DNA from: Thermanaerovibrio velox DSM 12556
GTDB lineage: Bacteria; Synergistota; Synergistia; Synergistales; Synergistaceae
Length of the DNA stretch: 64,000 bases
Reading direction: 5' to 3'
NCBI RefSeq assembly: GCF_000237825.1
Contig: NZ_CM001377.1
Location: forward strand, 434,001-498,000
Shown: one piece after another, positions 23,412 to 32,714 of the stretch
How positions within the stretch are numbered: position 1 is the stretch's first letter
Layout of the letters: every line of letters starts with the position of its first letter
Program-made: the position numbers and the translations under genes
Notes under the pieces: generated by a model
Seen by the model: the letters and a program-made list of their open reading frames with translations, nothing else
Told to the model about the DNA's origin: nothing
Databases searched by the model: none

Positions 23412-24550
23412 TGGACCGGGATTCGATGAGGGCGTTTCTGTGCCTCAACCGGCTTTTCGAGGGCCGGGCGGGGCATCACCTTCGCAGGTGGGTGGAGGGC
23501 GGAGGGGTCCCTCGGGATCTTTTGATGAGCCCCAAGGGGTTTTCGCAAGGGGGGTTCAAGGAGGACATCTTCCCCAAGGCTTCGTCCCTTTTCTCTTCCC
23601 CTTGGGCGGATCGGGAGATGGAGCGTTGTCATGAGATAGGGGTAGACCTGCTGTTCATGGGGCACGGGGGGTATCCAGGCCAGCTGATGGACCTCAAATC
23701 TCCCCCGGCGGTGTTGTACGTCCGGGGGGCCCTCAGGGTTCCTGGTTCCTTGGGAGATGGGGTTGCGGTGGTGGGTACCCGCCGGGCGTCCGGCTATGCA
23801 CTGAGGGTTGCTAGGTGCATAGGGGAGTTCCTGGGCTCCAGGGGTATTTGGACCCTTAGCGGCGGTGCTGAGGGGGTTGACGGGGCCGCTCACGACGGTG
23901 CCTTGAGGTCTGGTGGGGCCACCTGTGCGGTGCTCGGCACCGGGGTGGACGTGGTGTTCCCCGCTTCCCATGGGGAGCTCTTCAGGCGTATAACTGAGTC
24001 CGGTTGTCTTGTAAGTGAGTACCCGCTGGGCACCAAGGGGGCCCAGTGGCGTTTCCCCTTGAGGAACCGGATACTGGCGGCCCTGGCGGGAAGGACAGTG
24101 GTGGTGGAGGCCCCGAGGAGAAGCGGGGCCCTTATAACCGCGTCCCACGCCCTGGAGCTAGGCAGGGAGGTCTGGGCTGTCCCCGGCAGGATTGGGGAGC
24201 CCCCATGTGAAGGGTCCAACATGCTCATATATGACGGTGCCCTGGCTCTGGCGGACATCCGCCTCTTGGATCTCTCCGGTGGATCTGGCGCAGCTGATGG
24301 AGCTGGGGAGGATGGGGCTGGTTGCCGGGAGGCTTCATTGGACCCCGTCGACGGGGTCATATTGAAACTCCTTGCCCAAAAAGGGGAGCGGACTGTTGAC
24401 AACCTGGCTGTTGAATGTAAAATCGGCGCCGCCGACCTGATGAGCCGCCTGTGCGTTTTGGAGGCCCGGGGGGTTGTGTACAGCCCGTCCCCTGGGCGTT
24501 TCAGCTTGTCCCCCCATGCCCCTGGGAGGCTGCGGGGCATGGGTTGTTAA
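23408..24550 (+). CDS. dprA: DNA processing protein DprA (Smf)
   Basis: Loads RecA on incoming single-stranded DNA. 380 residues with an N-terminal helical region, a Rossmann core (VAVVGTRRASGYA, TLSGGAEGVDGAAHDGAL, VLGTGVDVVFP, SEYPLGTKG, NRILAALAGRTVVVEA) and a C-terminal winged helix. The start is GTG 23408 or ATG 23411 in a GTGATG overlap with the comM stop. About 160 noncoding bases follow. Confidence 0.93.
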   Translation: MMDRDSMRAFLCLNRLFEGRAGHHLRRWVEGGGVPRDLLMSPKGFSQGGFKEDIFPKASSLFSSPWADREMERCHEIGVDLLFMGHGGYPGQLMDLKSPPAVLYVRGALRVPGSLGDGVAVVGTRRASGYALRVARCIGEFLGSRGIWTLSGGAEGVDGAAHDGALRSGGATCAVLGTGVDVVFPASHGELFRRITESGCLVSEYPLGTKGAQWRFPLRNRILAALAGRTVVVEAPRRSGALITASHALELGREVWAVPGRIGEPPCEGSNMLIYDGALALADIRLLDLSGGSGAADGAGEDGAGCREASLDPVDGVILKLLAQKGERTVDNLAVECKIGAADLMSRLCVLEARGVVYSPSPGRFSLSPHAPGRLRGMGC

Positions 24551-24711
24551 GGTCGACGGGCCCGGTTTTTTAGTTCATCAATAAAGGGAAATAGGCTTTT
24601 GGTGATGAATGGGGCTTGGCTTTAGGTGGGGAGGGTTCACTTCCCGGGGTCCTGGGGGGTTACTCAGGGCCTTATGAGGCGGCCCCATTAAAATGTTTGC
24701 GGAGGTGTTTC

Positions 24712-24981
24712 ATGGAGTTCAGGATACTTTCTTCCCTGGAGAGGACGGCCCTTCAGCCGGAGGCGGCGTCGTTGTTCTACGCCCTTTTGCACATGGGCTT
24801 TCCCCGGGAGGTCATGGAGAGGGCTTTGTTGGAGTCGGTGCTCCTTTTCAGGGCCACCGGCCTTTCCCTTGATGGGGACAGGTTTTCGGAGATCTTGGAC
24901 AGGGGTATGGAGCAGCTTAGCCCATTTATGGGGGTTGACGAGGCTTCGGACGACCTCATGGGATTCGGGAGGGTCTGCTGA
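24712..24981 (+). CDS. Small helical protein, possibly Smg/DUF494-like
   Basis: 89 residues starting at ATG 24712 after GCGGAGG. Predicted all-helical, acidic; LQPEAASLFYALLHMGF and FSEILDRGMEQL recall the C-terminal part of Smg, which lies between dprA and topA in proteobacteria just as here. The resemblance is short and the position is the stronger argument. Two bases separate it from topA. Confidence 0.5.
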   Translation: MEFRILSSLERTALQPEAASLFYALLHMGFPREVMERALLESVLLFRATGLSLDGDRFSEILDRGMEQLSPFMGVDEASDDLMGFGRVC

Positions 24982-24983
24982 CC

Positions 24984-27110
24984 ATGGCGGCGCGGGGTGC
25001 TTCCAAGGCTGCCGGGGCCTCCTCGGGTGCCAAGGGTAAGAGGTCCTCTTCTAAGGGATCGGCCGAGGGGTCGCGCAGGAGGTCGAAGCTTGGCGGCGCC
25101 CCGGCGGGGGGCACCCTGGTGGTGGTTGAGTCCCCCACGAAGGCCAGGAGCCTGGGCAAGATGTTGGGGGCGGGCTACACCGTGGAGGCCAGCCTGGGTC
25201 ACGTGATGGACCTTCCTAAGGGAAGGCTCGGGGTTGACGTGGACAATAGGTTTGAGCCCGAGTACATCCAGGTTAGGGGTAAGGCTCAGCTTATAAAGCG
25301 CCTTAAGGAGCTGGCCAAGGGGGCGGATAGGGTTCTGCTCGCCTCGGACCCGGACCGGGAGGGGGAGGCCATCGCGTGGCACCTTGGGATGCTCCTTGGG
25401 GTGGACATCGACTCTCCCTGCCGGGTTAGGGTTCACGAGATAACCCCCTCCGGGGTGGCGGCGGCCCTTGAGGACGTTGGCACCTTGGACATGAACAAGG
25501 TGTTCGCCCAGCAGGCCCGCAGGGTTTTGGACCGACTGGTGGGCTACAAGCTTAGCCCCCTTCTTTGGTCCAAGCTTCAGAGGGGCCTTAGCGCCGGCCG
25601 GGTTCAGTCGGTGGCCCTGCGGTTGGTGTGCGAGAGGCAGGATGAGATAGACGCCTTCGTGCCCGAGGAGTACTGGCAGGTGGAGGTGGAGGCCCTTTCG
25701 GACGACGGGAGGAGCTACACCTTGAAGCTGGAGCGAGAGGACGGCAGGCCCGTGAGGCTCAAGAACCGGGATGAGGCGGAGCGGGTCCGGGGCATCATAT
25801 ACCGAAACCCGCTGGTGGTCTCCTCGTTCAAAAGCCGTGAGGGATTAAGGCGTCCCATGCCCCCCTTTAAGACCAGCACCCTGCAGCAGGAGGCCTCAAG
25901 GAGGCTTGGTTACGGACCGAGGAGGACCATGAGGATAGCCCAGTCCCTGTTCGAGGGGGTAGAGATACCCGGCAGGGGGCCTGTGGGGCTTATAACCTAC
26001 ATGAGGACCGACAGCCTGAGGCTGTCGGACGAGGCGGTAGGGGCGTTCAGGGCCTACGTGGCGGGCCGTTTCGGGGATGGGTACCTCTCTAAGGAGCCTA
26101 ACCAGTTCTCCCAGAAAGGTCGAAGCCAGGATGCCCACGAGGCCATACGTCCCACCGATGTGTTTCTGGAGCCCGAGGCCCTGAGGGAGCATCTGACGCC
26201 GGAGCAGTACAGGCTTTACGATCTGATATGGAGGCGTGCGGTGGCCAGTCAGATGGCGGATGCCAAGGTTAGGACGAACACCCTGGAGGTTCAGTGCGGC
26301 ACCCTGGGGCTCAAGTGTTCCGGGGTGGAGGTGCTGTTCGAGGGCTGGGGGGGTCTCTGGCCCCTTGGGGTGAAGGATAGGTCCGTGCCCTCCGCCCGCT
26401 TGGGGGAGGAGCTGAAGGCTGGGGAAGTGAGGCTTGAACAGCGCTTCACCCAGCCGCCGGGCCGGTACACCGAGGCGGGGCTGATAAAGGAGCTGGAGGA
26501 GAAGGGCATAGGAAGGCCATCCACGTACGCCACCATAATCGAGACCCTGTCCGACCGGGGTTACGTGGATCGGGACGAGGAGAAGCGGCTTGCCCCTACG
26601 ACCCTTGGGAGGTACGTTAACGCCTTCCTGGTGAGGCACTTCCCGGAGGTGGTGCAGGTGGACTTCACCGCCCGGATGGAAGACCAGCTTGACCGCATAG
26701 AGGCGGGAGAGCTCGAGTGGAGGCGTCCCATAGAGGAGTTTTACGGGCCCTTTGAGGTGAAGCTTGAGGAGGTGCAGAGGACCGCGGATAGGATGTCGGT
26801 TCCGCCGGAACAGACCGGTGAGTCCTGTCCCGAGTGTGGGAAGCCCCTGGTGATCAAGCGGGGCCGGTTCGGCGAGTTCGTGGGGTGCAGCGGGTATCCG
26901 GAGTGTCGGTTCACCAAGCGCAAGGAGACCTCCACGGGGGTTAAGTGTCCCAAGTGCGGGGAAGGGGTTTTGGTGATGAGGAAGGCCTCCAAGGGCAAGG
27001 GTAAGGGCCGGAGTTTCTACGGTTGTTCCCGGTATCCTGAATGCGACTATGCCTCCTGGAAGAAGCCCTCTAAGGGCGGGGATGTTACGGAGGTGTCCGA
27101 TGAGGTTTGA
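24984..27110 (+). CDS. topA: DNA topoisomerase I
   Basis: Type IA topoisomerase that relaxes negative supercoils, 708 residues. After a basic, low-complexity N-terminal tail of about 42 residues come the Toprim domain (VVVESPTKARSLGKML, ASDPDREGEAIAWHL), the gate domain with active-site Tyr in GLITYMRTDSLRLS, and two C-terminal zinc knuckles (CPECGKPL..CSGYPEC and CPKCGEGV..CSRYPEC). The tail is unusual and may add DNA affinity. Overlaps trmFO. Confidence 0.96.
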   Translation: MAARGASKAAGASSGAKGKRSSSKGSAEGSRRRSKLGGAPAGGTLVVVESPTKARSLGKMLGAGYTVEASLGHVMDLPKGRLGVDVDNRFEPEYIQVRGKAQLIKRLKELAKGADRVLLASDPDREGEAIAWHLGMLLGVDIDSPCRVRVHEITPSGVAAALEDVGTLDMNKVFAQQARRVLDRLVGYKLSPLLWSKLQRGLSAGRVQSVALRLVCERQDEIDAFVPEEYWQVEVEALSDDGRSYTLKLEREDGRPVRLKNRDEAERVRGIIYRNPLVVSSFKSREGLRRPMPPFKTSTLQQEASRRLGYGPRRTMRIAQSLFEGVEIPGRGPVGLITYMRTDSLRLSDEAVGAFRAYVAGRFGDGYLSKEPNQFSQKGRSQDAHEAIRPTDVFLEPEALREHLTPEQYRLYDLIWRRAVASQMADAKVRTNTLEVQCGTLGLKCSGVEVLFEGWGGLWPLGVKDRSVPSARLGEELKAGEVRLEQRFTQPPGRYTEAGLIKELEEKGIGRPSTYATIIETLSDRGYVDRDEEKRLAPTTLGRYVNAFLVRHFPEVVQVDFTARMEDQLDRIEAGELEWRRPIEEFYGPFEVKLEEVQRTADRMSVPPEQTGESCPECGKPLVIKRGRFGEFVGCSGYPECRFTKRKETSTGVKCPKCGEGVLVMRKASKGKGKGRSFYGCSRYPECDYASWKKPSKGGDVTEVSDEV

Positions 27111-28428
27111 TGTTTCCGTGATCGGCGGCGGTCTTGCGGGCAGCGAGGCCGCCTTCAGGCTTGCGAGGATGGGTTTTAACGTGGCCCTCTACGAGATGAG
27201 GCCCGTGAAGCAGGGGCCTGCGCACAAGACCGGTCTTTTGGGTGAGCTGGTGTGCAGCAACTCCCTTGGGGCGGATCAGCCGAGTGCCCCCGCGGGGATA
27301 CTGAAGGCGGAGATGAGGCGCCTTGGCAGCGTGATGATGGGCTGTGCGGACCGCAACCGGGTGCCCGCCGGGAGGGCCCTGGCGGTGGACCGGGAGGGTT
27401 TTGCCAGGGACGTCACGGAGGTCCTGTCCTCCCTTCCGAACCTCCGGGTTATAAGGGAGGAGGTATCGGAGATCCCCGATGGGCCCTGCATCATAGCCAC
27501 CGGGCCTTTGACGTCCTCGGAGATGGCGGGTTCCCTGAAGGAGCTTGTGGGGGAGGAGTTCCTGTACTTCTATGACGCCGCTTCCCCCATAGTTACAATC
27601 GAGAGCGTGGACATGAGCCGCTGTTATCTGGGGAGCCGCTACGGGGAGGGGGAGGACTACATAAACTGTCCCCTCACGGAGGAGGAGTACCTGGCCTTTT
27701 GGGAGGCCCTGGTGTCCGCGGAGCAGGTTAAGCGCCACGAGTTCGAGGACAGCCGTTTCTTCGAGGGTTGCCTTCCCGTGGAGGAGATAGCCCGAAGGGG
27801 GAGGGACACCCTGCGGTTCGGCCCCATGAGGCCGGTGGGGCTCCCCGGCCCGGACGGCCGGGAGCCCTATGCGGTGGTCCAGCTCCGGCAGGACAACCGG
27901 GAGGGCACCTTGTACAACCTGGTGGGTTTCCAGACCAACCTCCTGTGGGGTGAGCAGGACAGGGTTTTCCGCATGATACCCGCTTTGAGGGATGCGGAGT
28001 TCGTCCGCAAGGGGGTCATGCACAGGAACCTGTACGTGTGTGCCCCGAGGGTTCTGGACGGGTACCTTAGGCCCAGGGGAGCCGGCAGAGAGGACGTTTT
28101 CCTCGCGGGACAGATAACCGGCGTGGAGGGGTACGTGGAGAGTGCCGCCATGGGGGTTTGCGCCGCCATCTTCATGGGCCGGGTCTTGAGGGGAGGGTCG
28201 CTTCCGGAGTTTCCGGAGGAGACCGCCGTGGGATCGCTGCTCAAGTACCTGAGGGAGGCCCGGCCGGAGGGCTTCCAGCCCATGAACGTGAACCTGGGAA
28301 TCTTCCCTCCCCTTAGGGAGCGGATAAGGGACCGCCGGGAGAGGTGTTACCGGTACTTTGACAGGGCCGCGGCGGCCCTGGAGAGGTTCCTGGAGGATAA
28401 CCCGGACCTTCTGCCAAGGTGGGCTTGA
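27100..28428 (+). CDS. trmFO: Folate-dependent tRNA (uracil-54) methyltransferase TrmFO
   Basis: Makes ribothymidine-54 in tRNA with methylenetetrahydrofolate and FADH2. 442 residues; N-terminal FAD site VSVIGGGLAGSEAAFRLARMG, YEMRPVKQGPAHKT, LVCSNSLGAD and C-terminal AGQITGVEGYVESAAMG. The start is ATG 27100 within the topA end, preceded by GGAGGTG. Same neighbours (topA, xerC) as in Bacillus. Confidence 0.96.
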   Translation: MRFDVSVIGGGLAGSEAAFRLARMGFNVALYEMRPVKQGPAHKTGLLGELVCSNSLGADQPSAPAGILKAEMRRLGSVMMGCADRNRVPAGRALAVDREGFARDVTEVLSSLPNLRVIREEVSEIPDGPCIIATGPLTSSEMAGSLKELVGEEFLYFYDAASPIVTIESVDMSRCYLGSRYGEGEDYINCPLTEEEYLAFWEALVSAEQVKRHEFEDSRFFEGCLPVEEIARRGRDTLRFGPMRPVGLPGPDGREPYAVVQLRQDNREGTLYNLVGFQTNLLWGEQDRVFRMIPALRDAEFVRKGVMHRNLYVCAPRVLDGYLRPRGAGREDVFLAGQITGVEGYVESAAMGVCAAIFMGRVLRGGSLPEFPEETAVGSLLKYLREARPEGFQPMNVNLGIFPPLRERIRDRRERCYRYFDRAAAALERFLEDNPDLLPRWA

Positions 28429-28434
28429 ACTTTA

Positions 28435-28475
28435 AAAATTCGGAATATTGTGCTAGGCTGAACATGGGGTAAAAT
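28435..28475 (+). promoter_or_regulatory. Promoter of the xerC-hslVU-codY group, with CodY-box-like word
   Basis: TTGTGC (28448-28453), 16-base spacer, TAAAAT (28470-28475). The -10 ends only seven bases before the xerC ATG, so transcription may begin at or next to the start codon. The word at 28435-28449 matches 11 of 15 positions of the CodY consensus and touches the -35, which would allow CodY autoregulation. Confidence 0.5.
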
Positions 28476-28482
28476 AGTCGGC

Positions 28483-29374
28483 ATGGCCGGCGGAATTTAC
28501 CCCTTGATAGATTCTTTTCTGGAATATTTAAGAAGTCTTAACCGCTCCGATCACACGGTGATAAATTACGGGGTTGATCTTGGGCAGTTCGCCGAGTATC
28601 TGGAGGGGGCTGGGGTCGAGGAGGCTTCTCAGGTGTCTCGGGATCACGTAAGGGGTTATCTGAGGAGCCTGTTGGGCTATGGGTTTGCCAAGACGTCGGC
28701 GTTGAGGAAGCTCTCGTCCATAAGGGGTTTCACCGGTTATCTGAAGGAGATGGGTATCATTGGGGAGGACCCCTGTGCGGGTGTGCGGGGGCCCAAGTCT
28801 CCCCAGGGACTGCCCCGGGCCATATCCTACGAGGACGTTAAGCGTCTCATAGAGGAGGGGCCGGAGGGCAGGGACTCCTTTAGGGACCGGCTGGTGCTTG
28901 AGGTGCTGTATGGGTCGGGTCTTCGGGTGTCCGAGCTCTGTGCCCTTGATTGGGACGACTTGGATCTGGAGGAACGTTGGATAAGGGTGACCGGCAAGGG
29001 CAGCAAGGGGCGCATGGTGCCCTTTGGTTTTCCGGTGCAGGGGCTGCTTTTCTCCTGGCGGGAGATGACCGGTGGGAGGGGGCCTCTTTTCCCCGGGAAG
29101 CGTGGGGCCTTGAGGATGACTTCCCGGACGGTCCACCGGATAGTCACGTCCTGCGCCAAGAGGGTAGGCCTTTGGGGGGTGGAGCCCTCACACGTTGAGG
29201 CACAGCTTCGCCACCCACATGCTGGAGGGGGGTGCGTCCCTCCGGGTGGTTCAGGAGCTGATGGGGCATGAGAGCCTGGTGACCACCCAGAGGTATTTGG
29301 ACATAACCGCCGAGAGGATGAAGGAGAGCTATCAGCTCTCCCACCCCAGGGCTGGAGGGGATGGAGTTGTTTAA
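28483..29374 (+). pseudogene. xerC: Tyrosine recombinase XerC/CodV, interrupted by a single-base frameshift
   Basis: Site-specific recombinase for chromosome dimer resolution. The first frame gives the SAM-like core-binding domain and the catalytic domain start (YGSGLRVSELCALDW with the first catalytic Arg). At 29188 an extra T moves the remaining domain ([40 protein letters not shown], with the HxxR, His and Tyr residues) to the +1 frame, which ends at 29374. Without the shift the protein has about 297 residues, the normal length. Either a base-call error, a true mutation, or +1 recoding at CCC-T. No ribosome site precedes ATG 28483. The end overlaps hslV. Confidence 0.88.
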
Positions 29375-29897
29375 GGGTACTACCGTGGTGTGTGTGAGGA
29401 GGGATTCCAGGGTTGCCATGGCGGGGGACGGTCAGGTAACATTGGGGTCTCAGATTGTGAAAACAAGAGCTAGGAAGGTCCGTCCTTTGAAGTGGAACGT
29501 GTTGGCGGGGTTTGCGGGTTCCACCGCGGATGCCATGACCCTTTTCGAGAGGTTTGAGAGGAGTTTGGACGCCAACAAGGGGGATCTTCTCAAGGCCTCG
29601 GTGGAGCTGGTTAAGGAGTGGCGAACCGACCGGGCTTTAAGGCGCCTTGAGGCCATGATGTTGGTGGCGGACCTCGATAGGACGCTTCTCCTGTCCGGTT
29701 CGGGGGACGTTTTGGAGATGGAGGAGCAGTGTGCTTCCATCGGGTCCGGCTCTGGCTACGCCTTGGCGGCGGCGAGGGCCTTTTTGGAGGGTACCGACTG
29801 GGATGCCGGGTCTATAGCCAAGAGGTCTTTGGAGATAGCGTCGGAGATATGCATATACACCAATTCCCACGTCACGTTGGAGGAAATAGCGAGATGA
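29361..29897 (+). CDS. hslV: ATP-dependent protease subunit HslV
   Basis: Proteolytic dodecamer partner of HslU, 178 residues. After a six-residue propeptide the nucleophile Thr7 begins [43 protein letters not shown] and the C-terminal [14 protein letters not shown] are conserved. The Thr nucleophile is the classical form, unlike Bacillus ClpQ, which uses Ser. Coupled to hslU by ATGA. Confidence 0.95.
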   Translation: MELFKGTTVVCVRRDSRVAMAGDGQVTLGSQIVKTRARKVRPLKWNVLAGFAGSTADAMTLFERFERSLDANKGDLLKASVELVKEWRTDRALRRLEAMMLVADLDRTLLLSGSGDVLEMEEQCASIGSGSGYALAAARAFLEGTDWDAGSIAKRSLEIASEICIYTNSHVTLEEIAR

Positions 29898-31283
29898 TGG
29901 ACCTTACTCCCCGGAAGATAGTTCAGTACCTTGACAGGTACATAGTGGGGCAGGATAAGGCCAAGCGGGCGGTGGCGGTGGCGCTGAGGAACCGTATGAG
30001 GCGCCGCAGGCTTCCTGAGGAGCTGGCCCGGGAGGTTTATCCCAAGAACATCTTGATGGTGGGGCCCACCGGGGTGGGCAAGACCGAGATAGCCCGGAGG
30101 CTTGCCAAGCTGGTGGGAGCTCCGTTCGTGAAGGTGGAGGCCACCAAGTTCACCGAGGTTGGTTATGTGGGCCGGGACGTGGAGTCCATGATAAGGGACC
30201 TGGTGGAGGTGGCCCATCAGATGGTGAAGGCGAGGCGGCTTGAGGACGTGAAGCCCGAGGCGGATCGTCTGGCGGAGGAGAGGCTTTTGGACGCCCTCCT
30301 TCCGTCCCCTCGACCCAGGGGGCCTGAGAGGGGATTTCTTAGGCTTCTGGGTCTTTCGGAGGAGCAGTCTTCGGAGGAGGACGGGGGGCAGGAGGCGGAG
30401 GAGAGAAGGTCCGCCACCAGGGAGAAGCTCCGGGAGCTGCTTCGGTCGGGTAAGCTGGACGACCGGGTGGTGGAGGTGGAGATCTCGGAGTCGCCTTCCC
30501 TGGGCATGGCGGTCATGGGGCCCATGGGGATGGAGGGGCTGGACCTTGGGGAGATGTTGGGAGGTCTTTTCCCCAAGAGGACCAAGAGGAAATCCATGAC
30601 GGTTGCCAAGGCCAGGGAAGCCTTGGCCATTGAGGAGGCGGAGAAGCTCCTCGACCGGGAGGCTTTAAGCCGGGAGGCGGTGAGCCTTGCCCAGGAGGAG
30701 GGCATAGTGTTCATAGATGAGATAGACAAGATAGCCTCCGTGGGGGGGTCCCACGGGCCTGACGTGAGCCGGGAGGGGGTTCAGAGGGACCTGCTGCCCC
30801 TGATAGAGGGTTCCGTGGTGAACACGAAACACGGGGCGGTGAGCACCGAGCACGTGCTGTTCATAGCCGCCGGTGCGTTCCACAAGGCCAAGCCATCGGA
30901 CCTGGCGCCGGAGCTTCAGGGTCGGCTTCCCATAAGGGTGGAGCTGGAGCCCCTTGGGGAGGAGGAGCTTTACAGGATACTCAAGGAGCCGGCGGGGAGC
31001 CTCACGGACCAGTATCGGGCCCTGCTGGAGGTGGATCAGGTGAGCTTGGTTTTCGATGACTCGGGGCTTCGAGAGGTGGCCCGTTTGGCCTTCGAGATGA
31101 ACCGTCAGATGGAGGACATAGGGGCCCGGCGGCTTCACACGTTGATGGAGCTGCTTCTGGAGGAGGTAAGCTTCGATGCCCCCCGACGGCGTGAGCGGCC
31201 AGGTGCTGGTGGATGGGGACTATGTGAGACGGCGTTTGGGCGGTCTTTTGGAGGAGAGAGATCCGAGAAGGTATCTTCTCTAG
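29894..31283 (+). pseudogene. hslU: HslU unfoldase ATPase, frame-shifted near the C-terminus at a C6 run
   Basis: AAA+ unfoldase of the HslUV protease. N-terminal TPRKIVQYLDRYIVGQDKAK, Walker A VGPTGVGKTEIARRL, I domain from about 115-250, Walker B IVFIDEIDKIA and MNRQMEDIGARRLHTLMELL are all intact. At 31179-31184 a run of six C puts the last 32 codons (DGVSGQVLVDGDYVRRRLGGLLEERDPRRYLL) in the +1 frame ending at TAG 31283. These residues form the tail that docks in HslV. As sequenced, frame 0 runs on into codY and would give an artificial HslU-CodY fusion. One C fewer restores a normal protein of about 462 residues. Confidence 0.88.
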
Positions 31284-31333
31284 GTTCTAAGATAAAAGAT
31301 AAATTTCAAGGAGAAAGATCAGGAGGAATGAGT

Positions 31334-32164
31334 ATGAACACCCCTAGCGACTTGGTGGAATCAAGGCCTAAGATATTGGATCCGTCGGCCATGCAGGATC
31401 TTTTGGAGAAGACCCGTCTTGTGGCCCGGGCCCTTCAGAACCGGAAGGACCGGGGTGCTCCGGACTATGCGAAGCTCTCAAGGCTTCTTTGCGACCTCTC
31501 GGCGGCCAACGTGTACATAGTGAGCCGGGATGGCCGGATACTGGGTTACGCTTGGATAAGCTCCTACGACTGTCCGATAATGGTGGATATATTGTCCTCC
31601 AACACCCTTCCCTCAAGCTACATGGACAGGCTCAACCAGTATCATGAGTCGGTGCTGAACCACACGGACAACGGCATGTGCGCCTATACGGACCAGCCTT
31701 GCACTTACTCTAACAAGCACGTGCTGTACGTGCCCATAAACGGCGGCGGGGATAGGCTTGGCACTCTGATCCTGGCCCGGTTTGGCTGTCCTTTCGACAC
31801 CAGGGATCTTGTGTTGGCGGAGTACTTGGCCACCGTGGTGGGGCTTGAGATACTTCACGACCGTTCCCGGTCCATAGAGGAGCGGGGCAGGGAGAGGCTG
31901 GTGGTTCAGATGGCCATGAGGGCCCTGTCCTACTCGGAGGTGGAGTCCGTGAGGCACATAATCCAGGACCTCGGGGGTTCCGAGGGGGTCGTGGTGGCCA
32001 GCAAGGTGGCGGACCGGGTAGGGGTCACCAGGAGCGTGATCGTGAACGCCTTGAGAAAGCTCAGCAGCGCGGGGATAATAGAGAGCCGGAGCCTGGGCAT
32101 GAAGGGCACTTATATAAAGGTGATAAGCTCCCTGTTCCTGGAGGAGCTTGGCATAGAGGAGTAG
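31334..32164 (+). CDS. codY: Global regulator CodY
   Basis: GTP- and isoleucine-responsive repressor, 276 residues. The N-terminal GAF domain spans about 1-160 and the C-terminal winged helix is very well conserved (ASKVADRVGVTRSVIVNALRKLSSAGIIESRSLGMKGTYIKV). The start is ATG 31334, seven bases after AGGAGG. Lies after hslVU and before flgB exactly as in Bacillus. A strong terminator follows. Confidence 0.95.
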   Translation: MNTPSDLVESRPKILDPSAMQDLLEKTRLVARALQNRKDRGAPDYAKLSRLLCDLSAANVYIVSRDGRILGYAWISSYDCPIMVDILSSNTLPSSYMDRLNQYHESVLNHTDNGMCAYTDQPCTYSNKHVLYVPINGGGDRLGTLILARFGCPFDTRDLVLAEYLATVVGLEILHDRSRSIEERGRERLVVQMAMRALSYSEVESVRHIIQDLGGSEGVVVASKVADRVGVTRSVIVNALRKLSSAGIIESRSLGMKGTYIKVISSLFLEELGIEE

Positions 32165-32199
32165 CCCGCCGGGGGGATGCCCCCCGGGGCCTTTTTTTG
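32165..32199 (+). terminator. Terminator after codY
   Basis: GC-rich hairpin (CCGGGGGG/CCCCCCGG core at about 32169-32189) followed by seven T residues. Separates the housekeeping block from the flagellar operon. Confidence 0.9.
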
Positions 32200-32244
32200 T
32201 AGCTAATAAACGGTAAAATAAACGTTGCAACTTTAAGTGGATCC

Positions 32245-32273
32245 TTCGTCCTTGCGGGGTTGAAGGTTATAAT
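32245..32273 (+). promoter_or_regulatory. Probable flagellar operon promoter
   Basis: Perfect TATAAT at 32268-32273 and a weak TTCGTC at 32245-32250, 17 bases apart. Housekeeping-like rather than the sigma-28 TAAA/GCCGATAA form. The start would be about 30 bases before flgB. Confidence 0.5.
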
Positions 32274-32309
32274 GTGGGCGTATCTCATGTCTTGGGGGGT
32301 GTTGCGGGT

Positions 32310-32714
32310 ATGAGAGGGGACTTGACCTGGGACGTCATCCAGACGGATCTTAACGGGCTTTCTCGAAGGATGGGGGCGGTGGCTCAGAACCTGGCCAACG
32401 CCAACACCCCTCGATATGCCCGTAGGGAGGTAACCTTTGAGGACCAGCTCAAGGCGGTGATAGACCAGCCTTCAAGGCTCCCCATGACGGTGAGCCATGA
32501 GAGGCACATGGCCAACGTCCCCCTTGGGGTGGACCAGGTTCGGCCGGTGGAGTCCAGGGTTCAGGACGAGATATACCGATATGACGGCAACAACGTGGAC
32601 CCGGAGGTGGAGATGGCCAAGCTGGCGGAGACCAGGATGCTCTATCAGGCCATGACCAGGGTTTTAAGCCGCAAGATAGCCATGTACAGGACTGCCATAG
32701 GGGGTAGCCGCTGA
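32310..32714 (+). CDS. flgB: Flagellar proximal rod protein FlgB
   Basis: 134 residues, exported by the flagellar type III system. The rod-family N-terminus LNGLSRRMGAVAQNLANANTPRYARREVTFEDQL and the C-terminal heptads typical of axial proteins are visible. I place the start at ATG 32310 rather than GTG 32274, giving the usual length. One-base overlap with flgC. Confidence 0.92.
   Translation: MRGDLTWDVIQTDLNGLSRRMGAVAQNLANANTPRYARREVTFEDQLKAVIDQPSRLPMTVSHERHMANVPLGVDQVRPVESRVQDEIYRYDGNNVDPEVEMAKLAETRMLYQAMTRVLSRKIAMYRTAIGGSR

Noticed and set aside
29729-32164. 811-residue open frame joining HslU and CodY
   Set aside because: The fusion arises only because one extra C in a C6 run shifts the HslU tail. 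The linker region is noncoding in character and CodY has its own AGGAGG and ATG.
32200-32310. Sigma-28 promoter ahead of flgB
   Set aside because: No TAAA-N15-GCCGATAA-like pair found; a TATAAT element fits a housekeeping promoter better.
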